From: Sporosarcina sp. 6E9
GTDB lineage: Bacteria > Bacillota > Bacilli > Bacillales_A > Planococcaceae
NCBI RefSeq assembly: GCF_017921835.1
Contig: NZ_JAGEMN010000001.1
Span: 2,101,874-2,165,873 of the forward strand
Reading direction: 5' to 3'
DNA length: 64,000 nt
Part shown: positions 23,825-32,113 of the stretch, piece after piece
How the letters are laid out: the number at the start of each line of letters is the position of its first letter
Numbering within the stretch: position 1 is the first letter of the stretch
Notes under the pieces: generated by a model
Told to the model about the DNA's origin: nothing
Databases searched by the model: none
What the model saw: only the letters and a program-made list of their open reading frames with translations
Position numbers and translations under genes: made by a program

Positions 23825-25546
23825 TCATATAAGCTTTTGTCTAGGTCCCCTCGGTATATCTTCCGGAAACTCGTCTAATATTAACCAGTCAATGACACGG
23901 TCAGTCGAATTTGAATCATGGTATTTAAAATACTTGTCTCGGAATTGCTGCACTTTTTCCATCTCATAATCTTTTTCCGCCAATGCTTTCATAAGCTCGT
24001 TGAAATTCATGACGATTTTTCCCGGAACAAAATCTTGAAACCCTTCGTAAAAGTCGCGACTTGAAATATAATGATGGAAATCAAATGCGTAGAAGATCAT
24101 CGGTTTATTTAATAAGGCGTATTCGAACACAACCGATGAATAATCCGTAATGAGAACATCTGAAATTAGTAAAATATCATTTATTTCCCGGTAATTAAAT
24201 GCGTCGATAAATACATCTTCATATTCTTCTGGAATTTCAATTTCTTCCCGGACGAAAGGGTGCAGCTTGAAGATGATGACTGTATTATTTTCCCGGGCAT
24301 ACTTCGCGAGCCTTTCTAAATGGATTTGAACCATCGGATAATAAGCAGTTTTCGGTCCACTCCCTCGAAATGTTGGCGCGAATAAAATCACATTTGCGTT
24401 TTTGGCCTTTGGAAACGCCTTATACATTTTACTTCTAATCTTCTCTTTATATGCCTCGTCGAAGAAAGGATCGATTCTTGGAATGCCGGTCGAATAAACA
24501 TCGGCTTCTTGCATGCCGAAAGCTTCTGCATAAAATGGAATCGAATGTTCTGACGCGACAATTGCACTTGTGTATATTTTATGCGAGTGGGCATTGATAC
24601 TTGGTCCCCCTGGTTTACCAACTCGCGAATAACCAACTGTTTTAAATGGTCCGGATGCATGCCATAATTGGATGATGTTTTGCGTCTTATCAAATTCCAC
24701 GTTGTAAAGCATCGGGTGAAAATCATCCAACAGAATTGTTTTCGATGTAGCAAGATAATAAGGAAGCTTGAACTTGTCTAGGAAATTTCGTCGTCGGGTA
24801 ATATTTTCTTTAAACAGCATTTTCAGGTCAAACTTTCCGTCTAACTTCCGCTTAATTATCCTATCGTAAACGAACTTCAGATTCCCCCCTATCACCGCTC
24901 TTGAATCCGATGTGAACAGGATTCGATTGTCTTTTATCCCAAAAATTCGCCCTGATAGCTTATAAATTAACTCGAAGATTCTTCGCCTGACCTTTAAGCT
25001 CTGTTCATTCCGTTTTTTTCGATATATTTCCCGAGAAATTTCGTGTTTTGTCTTTAGATGTTCAGCTTTGTTATAGATTGCAAGATAGAATAGTTGATTT
25101 CCATCGTTGGCCATCGGGCGGACACTGTAATGGTTAGCGGAATTTGGATTAAAGGTTTTTCGATAATGATTCATATTGTGATCACGATTGGTCGTGACGA
25201 AATCGATGAGTGAAGTCGCGGTTGTCGCGATTGAAACCGTTTCGGTGGAAGGGTCTTCTGCAACGATCAACCATCTTCCTGAAGGGACTGGTTTTTGGTT
25301 TTCCCAGGCGACTGATAGATTGATGCGTAGGTGAATGAACTCCTCTATCTGTTCGACTTGAGAAAAATACACCGTCCTTTCTGTTTGCGGGTGAAATAAG
25401 TAGAAGTCTAAGTTGTCGGATGGTGCTTTTCCTATTGATAATGTCAAATTGAGTTGAATACGTTCCCATTTAATGGATACTAGTTTCATAGGATATTGAG
25501 ACGTATCGAGATTATAGTCTGGATTGAACAAAAACCTTTCCCCCAT
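23825..25546 (-). CDS. CDP-alditol phosphotransferase, teichoic acid polymerase-like (TagF/TarL family)
   Basis: A 573-aa peripheral membrane enzyme that would extend the poly(alditol phosphate) chain on the lipid-linked primer. Residues 1-190 form an N-terminal domain of uncertain fold (beta-rich then basic helix, KRNEQSLKVRRRIFELIYK). Residues 200-570 are the GT-B-like glycerophosphotransferase domain with IQLWHASGPFKTVGYSR, LFAPTFRGSG, KLHPF (catalytic histidines) and LITDYSSVVFEYA. It sits between the TagB-like gene and the cytidylyltransferase. The start may be the TTG at 25531 rather than ATG 25546, since GGGGGAAAGG precedes the TTG at a good distance. Ribitol against glycerol specificity cannot be read from sequence. 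Confidence 0.87.
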   Translation of the reverse strand: MGERFLFNPDYNLDTSQYPMKLVSIKWERIQLNLTLSIGKAPSDNLDFYLFHPQTERTVYFSQVEQIEEFIHLRINLSVAWENQKPVPSGRWLIVAEDPSTETVSIATTATSLIDFVTTNRDHNMNHYRKTFNPNSANHYSVRPMANDGNQLFYLAIYNKAEHLKTKHEISREIYRKKRNEQSLKVRRRIFELIYKLSGRIFGIKDNRILFTSDSRAVIGGNLKFVYDRIIKRKLDGKFDLKMLFKENITRRRNFLDKFKLPYYLATSKTILLDDFHPMLYNVEFDKTQNIIQLWHASGPFKTVGYSRVGKPGGPSINAHSHKIYTSAIVASEHSIPFYAEAFGMQEADVYSTGIPRIDPFFDEAYKEKIRSKMYKAFPKAKNANVILFAPTFRGSGPKTAYYPMVQIHLERLAKYARENNTVIIFKLHPFVREEIEIPEEYEDVFIDAFNYREINDILLISDVLITDYSSVVFEYALLNKPMIFYAFDFHHYISSRDFYEGFQDFVPGKIVMNFNELMKALAEKDYEMEKVQQFRDKYFKYHDSNSTDRVIDWLILDEFPEDIPRGPRQKLI

Positions 25547-25596
25547 TTCATTTACCAGATGGTTAATGAGTCAAATTCCCTGAAAAAATTGACTGG

Positions 25597-26760
25597 TCAA
25601 TTTTCCTGGAAAATTGATTTAATAATTCTCTTCGATGCTTGTCCATCCTGGTATTTGAAGTTTTTCACTTTTAATCGCTTTACTTCAGCTGTGTTTTTGA
25701 TATCTGAGATAATCCAGTCGATTAAATCGTTCTCTTTTTCAAAATAAGTGGCTGGCAGCAATTGCTTAATATCGACATAAAATCCTCGTTGTTTGTTGTA
25801 TGTCTCATAATCATAGCAATACAACGCGATGGGTTTTTCTAGAATTGCGAAGTCATAAATGACGGATGAGTAATCCGAAATTAGTGCATCAGATATCATG
25901 AGAAGTTCTTCTATGGTGTATTCGTTGCGATTCCAGAACACTGTATTTTCATCTAAAATTTCCATGTACGCTTCATTTTCATTCATGTAGGGATGTAGAT
26001 TTAATAGTAATGCCTTATTTTTTGCTTGAAGATGTGGAACAAGTTTAAGCAAGTCTAGTTGTGGGACGTATGGGGTTGGATCTGTGCTTCTTCCTCTAAA
26101 AGTTGGTGCGTAAAGAATGAGTTCTTTATTTTTAAATTGCGGATATTTTGTTAGGAATTGTTGTTTTTTTGTCTTGTTGTGTTGATTCGCAAAAAGGATG
26201 TCCGTCCTTGGTGAACCGATGGCGTGAACTTTATTCGCTTCCATTCCAAATGCTTCTGCATAGTAGCCGATTTCAGCATCTGAATTCACAGCAACTACGT
26301 CATAATTACTGTGAATCGGAACCACTTTTGTATAACGCTCGTTCGGACCATCGGGATAGCCTCTCAAACTATAGCCGACGCGCTTTAACGGTCCCGATGC
26401 ATGCCAAAGTTGAACGATTTTTGTCTCTTTGCGCACACGTATTAAGTATAGCGGCAAATAATAATCATCTAGAATAAATACTTTGGCGGTCGCCAAGTAG
26501 TAATACTCTTTGATCATTTTCCGAATGGGCTTCACCAATTGGCGATTTTCAGTTGTTAAAATTATATATTCAAATTCTGGTTTCTCCGCGACCATTTCTT
26601 TATATAAGTAATAGAGATTGTCTTTTAACTCGGCATGGCGCGGTGTCATGAAGACAATGCGATTTTTCTTATGAGCAACTAAAAAACACAGGATCCGATA
26701 AGTCACTATTGAAGTGAATTTCAGCATGATTGTTATGAGTAGTTTAAGTTTGCTTTTCAC
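25597..26760 (-). CDS. TagB/TarB-like CDP-glycerol phosphotransferase
   Basis: A 387-aa member of the CDP-glycerol:glycerophosphotransferase family, the size of primase TagB/TarB. A short amphipathic/hydrophobic N-terminus (about 1-25) holds it at the membrane. Family blocks: RIVFMTPRHAE, VFILDDYYLP, IVQLWHASGPLKRVGYS, LYAPTFRGRS, LNLHPYM and LISDYSSVIYDFAIL. It heads the operon, 50 bases before the polymerase-like gene. The start is GTG 26760; AGGAG lies 13 bases upstream, a little far. Its role as primase (first glycerol phosphate) is inferred from size and order. Confidence 0.87.
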   Translation of the reverse strand: MKSKLKLLITIMLKFTSIVTYRILCFLVAHKKNRIVFMTPRHAELKDNLYYLYKEMVAEKPEFEYIILTTENRQLVKPIRKMIKEYYYLATAKVFILDDYYLPLYLIRVRKETKIVQLWHASGPLKRVGYSLRGYPDGPNERYTKVVPIHSNYDVVAVNSDAEIGYYAEAFGMEANKVHAIGSPRTDILFANQHNKTKKQQFLTKYPQFKNKELILYAPTFRGRSTDPTPYVPQLDLLKLVPHLQAKNKALLLNLHPYMNENEAYMEILDENTVFWNRNEYTIEELLMISDALISDYSSVIYDFAILEKPIALYCYDYETYNKQRGFYVDIKQLLPATYFEKENDLIDWIISDIKNTAEVKRLKVKNFKYQDGQASKRIIKSIFQEN

Positions 26761-26923
26761 TTTTCACTTTTATCTCCTGTCATGTGGGTGTTTTTGTAAC
26801 GGATGTGGCTATTTCCTAGTTCGTGTTATTCATTTCGACGCGGGGGGCGGAAAGTCCTTTAACTTATGGTTAGTTTAACCAATTTATTGGGGTTTCTTTC
26901 ATGGATGGAGGAGCGTTCGTGGA

Positions 26924-26960
26924 TTGCGCGGAATTCGTAAGGGCGGGAGAGGCGTTCAGG
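26924..26960 (+). repeat. Short type-B array segment
   Basis: Two or three copies of the B-type motif (GATTGCGCGGAATTCG, GGGAGAGGCGTTC) directly before a leader element. Part of the 26761-27252 gap, which otherwise shows no gene. Confidence 0.7.
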
Positions 26961-27001
26961 TGTGTGTTTTGGCACTTAGTGGGCTTTGGCAATTGGGTTT
27001 T
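26961..27001 (+). repeat. Leader element copy 1
   Basis: GTTTTGGCACTTAGTGGGCT followed by TTGGCAATT and a T-rich stretch; same element as at 31935, 36272, 43081, 43178, 60074 and 60321. The CACTTAGTG core is a 9-bp palindrome. Confidence 0.8.
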
Positions 27002-27007
27002 CATTGA

Positions 27008-27186
27008 ATGGGCGTGGATCATTTGGGATTGAGTGGACATAATTGGCCGTTTTTAACGATTGAGCGGACATCTTGAGCGATTGAGCGGACATCTTTGATT
27101 TGAGAGGAGATAATACTGGATTGAGTGGACATAATCGGTGGTTTTATTCGATTGGGTGGACATAAATTGAAATTGCGCGGACATTT
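27008..27186 (+). repeat. Phased motif array 4 (type A)
   Basis: Cores at about 27015, 27036, 27067, 27088, 27107, 27128, 27159 and 27180: steps 21, 31, 21, 19, 21, 31, 21. Same orientation as all other arrays. Confidence 0.9.
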
Positions 27187-27236
27187 AAAAAATCAGGTTG
27201 CCGTGACACCAATTAAATATGGTGTCGTGGCAACCT
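27185..27236 (-). terminator. Terminator of the 969-aa protease gene
   Basis: 17-bp stem AGGTTGCCACGACACCA with its complement (8-base loop), followed on the minus strand by GATTTTTTAAAT. Confidence 0.9.
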
Positions 27237-27252
27237 GCATTCATGCAATTAC

Positions 27253-30162
27253 TTATTTCTTTTTATACTTCTTGACGGTCACTCTTGTTATCTTGCTTTT
27301 GTTTCCGGCTTTGTCTGTGGCTGATATCGAAATTTTGGATCCGGCTTTTTGTTTCTTAATCGTCACTTTGAATTCGCCTTTGCTGTTCGCCTTTTTTGAA
27401 CCAAGTTTTTTGCCTTTATGTGTGACTAACACTGTCGCATAGGCTTCGGTTTTTCCTTTTACCACCGTATCATTATTTGTTACGGCATTTACTTTTGGTG
27501 CATTTGGTGCAATTTTGTCTTTTACAACGATCTTAGTGGCTTTGCTTTCTCTCTTCGCTAGATCGGTTGTCCGGACATATAGTGCTGTGCCAGCTTTTTG
27601 TTTCTTGATGGTAATTTTGAAGTCACCTTTGCTGTTCGCGGTCCCGGAAGCGATGACTTTATTAGATTTATTTTTTATTTTTACTTGTAAACCTGCAACT
27701 GTTTTCCCTGAGACAACTGTTGATTTATTGCTCACGGCATTTACTTTTGGTGCCGATGGTGGTGTTCCTTTTTTCACAACAATCTTTAACGCTGTCTTCG
27801 CTGTTCCGCTCGCATCTGATGCTGTTACGTGAAGCAGGCTGTCGACGCTTTGTACTTTGCTGATTTTTACGGTGAATTTACCGTTGGCATCCGTTTTGGC
27901 CTTGCCTAATACTACCTTACCTTTTTTCACTTCAATAAGTGAACCTTTTTTAGCAGTACCTGTTACAGTATTTTGATTATCCTTTAACGTATTGACCTTT
28001 ACTTGCAATTCAACGGCACTGACTGCGCTGAAGGCATTTAGTCTTCCCCCACCTGATACATAATCATGTCCAGGTTGTGTAGGGCAAGGAATCGCTTCAT
28101 AGTATTCGTCGTAGCATTCTTCCCTCTCGTTATTGTCGGTTCCTTCAAATGCTACATCATCTGCTGTGTCTACTAAAATTTTCTTGATATCTTGCGGCTT
28201 TAACTTAGTATTTTGTGACAATAGTATTCCCGCAACGGCTGCGACATGTGGTGCTGCCATAGATGTTCCAGACATGTATGTGACATTGCCATCAGGAAGT
28301 AAGCTTGGAATCTCTGAACCTGGCGCGACAAGTGCTAGTTCATCCCCATAATTGGAATAATCCGCTACAATGTCGATTCTGTTTGTTGCACCTACAGCTA
28401 TCGCGTACTTAGAGGATGCTGGATAAGATAATTCTCCTCCCATCCCTTCGTTTCCGCTGGCTGCAATAATTGTGACGTTTTTAGCTGCTGCATATTGTAG
28501 CGCATACTCAATCGTTCGGCTGTAATATCCGCCGAGGCTGAGATTGATCACTTTTGCACCTTGATCTGCTGCATGCATAATCCCTAAGGCTACATGATCT
28601 GTTTCTCCCTCACCTGATTCATTCAGTACTTTAACTGGTATTATTTTTGCATTTGGGTGGATTCCTGCCATTGAGTAGCCGTTGTCTATACCCGCTGCGA
28701 TAATGCCAGTAACATGCGTGCCATGTCCGTGGTCGTCATTTGCATCCTGATTACGTGCAACGAAGTTTTTCCCTAGGTCTGTACGAACTTTCCCTTTTAA
28801 ATCCGCTAGGGAGCCGTCTACACCTGTATCAACCACCGCAATCAATGTTTCTTTTAAATTCTGCTGTTTTAACAATTTTTGCAGTGGAGCATGTTGGATA
28901 TCTGCAGCGGTTTTTCCGCCCTCTTGCCCCGTATTATTCAATGACCATTGGTACGGATATTGTACATCTGATAAGGCCTGGTACTTTCTGACAGGCTCGA
29001 TAAATTCAACTTCGGGTAACTTATTCAGCTGATCGATTAAAGCCTTGTTTGACCCGGCGTTTAAATTAGCCACATATATATCGCTATCGTTAATTAACTC
29101 GGTGCTTGATGTTAATGCTGATACATTTTTTGTTCCAAAGCTTCCAGCATCTATTATTTTTGAAAGCGATTTGATGCTCTTTCCTTTTTTCATTTTAATA
29201 ATCAATTTGTTTGTCTCTGCACTTGTATCGAGTAGACCGAATTCATTCAGTATACTTTTTAGCGTTTTTCCTGCAAGCTGTGAGAGCTCTTTTTCTGTGG
29301 CAATCTGGTTGATCTTCTTATCCAAAGTGTTAGGGACAGATTTTATGGTAATGTCGTATAAGTTCTGTATTGCTTGCTGATCCTTAAGTGTTAATCGATA
29401 GGTTGTTTTTTCTCCGTTTTTAGCCAAGTCATTAAACAACGGTTTCAATTGAACGAGATTTTGATAGACTTCTTCCTTTGTCTTTTTATCAAATATCATA
29501 TCGGCAACTAAAAATGGCGCGGCATTGTAATACAGCGTGCTTAATTCTTTTCCTTTGTCTGATTTCTTCAGTAAACCATCCCTGACTTGATGTAGCGCAG
29601 TTATGATTTCAGTGGCAGACTTTTTCTGGGAAGTACTTAATTCCACAGGACAAGTCTCCTCTTGTAAACCGGATGGTGGAAGATTTACAGACTCAAAGTT
29701 TATTTGGTAATCGGTTGTTTCCTGGAATTCTTCTGGATCCAATTCACCGTGATGCGTTACTTTGATGTAGTATGGGCCTTCCCAAGCAAATGGAAAATCC
29801 AGTTGAGCATGTTGGTCCCCTGCACTGAATGCCTCATACCTTGCAAATGTGTCATCCTGGCTCGCTTTTTCCTTGCTCGGATAAATCTTGACCTCAAGTT
29901 CTGCTTCACCAGACACTGTCAGTCTCATATGCGTGTTCACAGTAATGTCATTATTTGAAGGTGTGACTTCATACCAGTGGACAGCTTCCGTTTGATCGAA
30001 AGTTTGGTTCAGTGTTTCTCCTTGAGTTAGTAATGTAGGATTATCTATCGACTCATTACTGACTACATTACGGGCAAAACTCATTTCGGGTAAAAATAAA
30101 CTGAAAGATAATGTGAAAACTAGAAGCATTACAACAAGCCTATTCATCTTTTTCTTCATCAT
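27253..30162 (-). CDS. Secreted subtilisin-like (S8) protease with N-terminal PPC-like and C-terminal Ig-like domains
   Basis: A 969-aa exported protease. Signal peptide about 1-30 (VVMLLVFTLSFSLFLP). A PPC-like beta domain lies near the N-terminus (about 42-155), unusual because PPC domains normally follow the protease. A long propeptide-like region spans 165-400. The catalytic triad is Asp445 (AVVDTGVDG), His480 (HGHGTHVTG) and Ser634 (SGTSMAAPHV). Three lysine-rich Ig-like units (about 735-969; PSAPKVNAVSNK, APNAPKVNAVTNN) close the chain; there are no CWB2 repeats, but the strongly basic tail could bind anionic wall polymer. The Ig units match those of the secreted protein at 20396. Start ATG 30162 (or the next codon) follows GGGGGTCAG. 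Confidence 0.93.
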   Translation of the reverse strand: MMKKKMNRLVVMLLVFTLSFSLFLPEMSFARNVVSNESIDNPTLLTQGETLNQTFDQTEAVHWYEVTPSNNDITVNTHMRLTVSGEAELEVKIYPSKEKASQDDTFARYEAFSAGDQHAQLDFPFAWEGPYYIKVTHHGELDPEEFQETTDYQINFESVNLPPSGLQEETCPVELSTSQKKSATEIITALHQVRDGLLKKSDKGKELSTLYYNAAPFLVADMIFDKKTKEEVYQNLVQLKPLFNDLAKNGEKTTYRLTLKDQQAIQNLYDITIKSVPNTLDKKINQIATEKELSQLAGKTLKSILNEFGLLDTSAETNKLIIKMKKGKSIKSLSKIIDAGSFGTKNVSALTSSTELINDSDIYVANLNAGSNKALIDQLNKLPEVEFIEPVRKYQALSDVQYPYQWSLNNTGQEGGKTAADIQHAPLQKLLKQQNLKETLIAVVDTGVDGSLADLKGKVRTDLGKNFVARNQDANDDHGHGTHVTGIIAAGIDNGYSMAGIHPNAKIIPVKVLNESGEGETDHVALGIMHAADQGAKVINLSLGGYYSRTIEYALQYAAAKNVTIIAASGNEGMGGELSYPASSKYAIAVGATNRIDIVADYSNYGDELALVAPGSEIPSLLPDGNVTYMSGTSMAAPHVAAVAGILLSQNTKLKPQDIKKILVDTADDVAFEGTDNNEREECYDEYYEAIPCPTQPGHDYVSGGGRLNAFSAVSAVELQVKVNTLKDNQNTVTGTAKKGSLIEVKKGKVVLGKAKTDANGKFTVKISKVQSVDSLLHVTASDASGTAKTALKIVVKKGTPPSAPKVNAVSNKSTVVSGKTVAGLQVKIKNKSNKVIASGTANSKGDFKITIKKQKAGTALYVRTTDLAKRESKATKIVVKDKIAPNAPKVNAVTNNDTVVKGKTEAYATVLVTHKGKKLGSKKANSKGEFKVTIKKQKAGSKISISATDKAGNKSKITRVTVKKYKKK

Positions 30163-30264
30163 GCAACTGACCCCCTAATTTTGGAAAAACACGAAATCTT
30201 TTTTGCTTTAAATAATCATAAAGTAGCGCACCCTATCTCCTCTCTTTTTTATACGCTTTAGAAT

Positions 30265-30292
30265 ATTATCGCATGTAATTTATGGAAGTAAA
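30265..30292 (-). promoter_or_regulatory. Promoter candidate for the 969-aa protease gene
   Basis: Minus-strand TTTACT (30292-30287), 16-base spacer, GATAAT (30270-30265), about 100 bases before the start codon. Confidence 0.45.
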
Positions 30293-30365
30293 TAGCTATT
30301 CTTAACTGTGGGAATATATATTTTTCGACATATTGGGCACATGCAGATTCTTAGCGGATTGTAGG

Positions 30366-30407
30366 AAAAAAAGACCAGCCAGCTATTATTACTGGCTGGT
30401 TGGTCTT
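30366..30407 (-). terminator. Terminator of the MBL/DUF3006 pair
   Basis: Minus-strand stem AAGACCA-CCAGCCAG / CTGGCTGG-TCTT with a 9-base loop and TTTTTTT tail. Confidence 0.85.
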
Positions 30408-30419
30408 TGTAATTCTATC

Positions 30420-30632
30420 TTAATCATCCCATACTTCATCCATGAGTTCTTCGATTTCTTTTCTAAGTCGTTTCGTTTCGGTTTTTAAGATTGTTACTTT
30501 ATTGCCTTCAATTTTCACAACATCTCCGGCAACTGCTTCTGTTGGAAAGATGGCTCTTTCAAAATCTTGAGTTTCACCATCGATTTCAACAACTGCCCAT
30601 TTATGTTCGAATCGATCAATGATTCCTTTCAT
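30420..30632 (-). CDS. DUF3006 small protein
   Basis: A 70-aa protein of the DUF3006 type: MKGIIDRFEHKWAVVEID at the start, then beta strands with GDVVKIEGNKVT and a charged helix to the C-terminus. Its size and sequence pattern are typical. DUF3006 genes are often found directly after secreted ComEC/Rec2-like MBL hydrolases, as here (13-base gap), so the two probably work together, but the role is unknown. RBS AAGGAAGGTG. Confidence 0.85.
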   Translation of the reverse strand: MKGIIDRFEHKWAVVEIDGETQDFERAIFPTEAVAGDVVKIEGNKVTILKTETKRLRKEIEELMDEVWDD

Positions 30633-30645
30633 GAAAACACCTTCC

Positions 30646-31518
30646 TTATTTCACGCTTTTAGGTTTGGTCGTCACTTGGAATTTTATTGTCTTTCCATTG
30701 GAAGTGGCCTTTACCGTTCCTTGTGTATCCGTGCGATATACTTGTGCATTAACTTTCTTGAGACGTTTTAGGGTTTCTGGTGTCGGATGTTTATATCGAT
30801 TCCTTTTGCCTACGCTGATCACTGCATATTTGGGTTTCACCGCGTTTAAAAACTTTTCTGTTGTCGATCCTTTCGAGCCATGGTGGCTAACTTTTAACAC
30901 ATCAACTTTTGATAGCACTTTCTTGGCAATCATGTCATTTTCGGATCGTGTTTCAGCATCGCCGGTGATTAGGAAAGTATTTTTGTTGTATTTCAAGTGC
31001 AGCACGGCGCTCCAGTTGTTTAAATCGCTATTGGCATAGCTTTTTACGGGCGCGAGAAATTTCATGACGATTAATTTGTCGCCTACTGGTAGATCAACGC
31101 CGATTTTCGCAGTTTTTATTTTCAATTTCTCTCTTTTTACAGCCAGTAGGAAGTCTTTATAGGCTTGTGTTGTGTGCGAAACTTTTGGGGCGTATACATT
31201 TTTCACCACGAAGGCATCGAGTACTTCATCAAGACCTCCGATGTGATCAGCGTCTGGGTGTGTCGCAATCATGAAGTCAATCGTTTTCACCTTTTGCTTT
31301 TTCAGATAGGTGACTACGTCATGTCCTTTGGCTTTGTTCCCTCCATCGATCAGGATGTTTTTGCCGTTAGGCGTTTTAATATAGATTGAATCACCTTGCC
31401 CGACATCAATAAAATGGACGACTAAATCCTTTGTTGCTGCGTTTGTGTGTTGCGTTCCAAATAACAGTGAAATGAATAACGCTGCGACAATCCCTAAAAT
31501 CCCAATTTTATGTTTCAT
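30646..31518 (-). CDS. Secreted ComEC/Rec2-like MBL-fold hydrolase
   Basis: A 290-aa metallo-beta-lactamase-fold protein with a signal peptide (about 1-27, ending NAATKD). It matches the C-terminal MBL domain of the DNA-uptake channel ComEC but stands alone. Metal-binding motifs: HFIDVGQGDSIYI, DGG, THPDADHIGG (HxDxDH), a distal ITGDAE and VLKVSHHGS. All ligands are there, so it should be an active phosphodiesterase or nuclease-like enzyme outside the membrane. ATG 31518 follows AAAGGAGAT. DUF3006 partner follows directly. No other competence genes are nearby. Confidence 0.9.
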   Translation of the reverse strand: MKHKIGILGIVAALFISLLFGTQHTNAATKDLVVHFIDVGQGDSIYIKTPNGKNILIDGGNKAKGHDVVTYLKKQKVKTIDFMIATHPDADHIGGLDEVLDAFVVKNVYAPKVSHTTQAYKDFLLAVKREKLKIKTAKIGVDLPVGDKLIVMKFLAPVKSYANSDLNNWSAVLHLKYNKNTFLITGDAETRSENDMIAKKVLSKVDVLKVSHHGSKGSTTEKFLNAVKPKYAVISVGKRNRYKHPTPETLKRLKKVNAQVYRTDTQGTVKATSNGKTIKFQVTTKPKSVK

Positions 31519-31837
31519 TTTTTATCTCCTTTAGGATAAAAATAATCCGTGCTCTATTATTAAAATGTTTTATCCGTACAACCATTTTCCATGAGCTAAA
31601 TCTAATTGGAGTTTATTCGAACTACTGCTAATAGATAGACTTCTTATCTCATTACTACGCGAGAACTCTTCAATAGTTCAGTCTACTACCCCCTTAGCAT
31701 GAGTATATGGAAGATACCAAGTCCTCCATATTTTACCTAAATACAAGTATATTGTAGCACGTGTTTAAAAGATTCTATAGAACTATTTTTTATAAAATAT
31801 AAATAGTTTGGATGCTGGGATTGGAAGAAATTTGTGG
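31519..31837. other. Gap upstream of the MBL gene without recognisable content
   Basis: About 320 AT-rich bases before the next array. I see no gene, convincing promoter pair or hairpin in it, although the MBL promoter must lie here. Confidence 0.5.
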
Positions 31838-31934
31838 ATTGCGCGGAATTCGGCGGGGCGAGAGAGGAGTTCGGGAGCGGTTGCGAGGAGTTCGTGGAGG
31901 GCGCGGAATTCGCGGGGCCTGGAGAGGAGTTCGG
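31838..31934 (+). repeat. Type-B array segment (GGAATTCG/GGAGTTCG)
   Basis: Five or so B-type motif copies: GATTGCGCGGAATTCGG, GAGAGGAGTTCGGG, TTGCGAGGAGTTCG, GGCGCGGAATTCG, GGAGAGGAGTTCGGG. + orientation. Confidence 0.8.
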
Positions 31935-31980
31935 GTGTGGTTTTTTGCACTTAGTGGGTTTTGGTAATTGGGGTTTTGTT
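31935..31980 (+). repeat. Leader element copy 2
   Basis: GTGTGGTTTTTTGCACTTAG then TGGGTTTTGGTAATTGGGG. Lies between B-type and A-type segments. Confidence 0.8.
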
Positions 31981-32014
31981 TCTATGAGAGGACTGCGAGA
32001 GCGAATGCGTGGGG

Positions 32015-32056
32015 TTGTTGATTTGGGCGGAGATAAAGTTGGATTGCGCGGACATC
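32015..32056 (+). repeat. Short type-A segment
   Basis: Two A-type motifs: TTTGGGCGGAGATAA and GATTGCGCGGACATC, 21 bases apart. Confidence 0.7.
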
Positions 32057-32072
32057 TTTTTTGCACAATATT

Positions 32073-32110
32073 AAAAAGCTAGACTCCATCGTTTGACGGA
32101 GTCTAGCTTT
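32073..32110 (-). terminator. Terminator of the 1315-aa protease gene
   Basis: Minus-strand stem AAAGCTAGACTCC / GGAGTCTAGCTTTTT, 3 bases after the stop codon. The AGCTAGA..TCTAGCT core recurs in the terminators at 36691, 43698 and 60819. Confidence 0.9.
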
Positions 32111-32113
32111 GTT

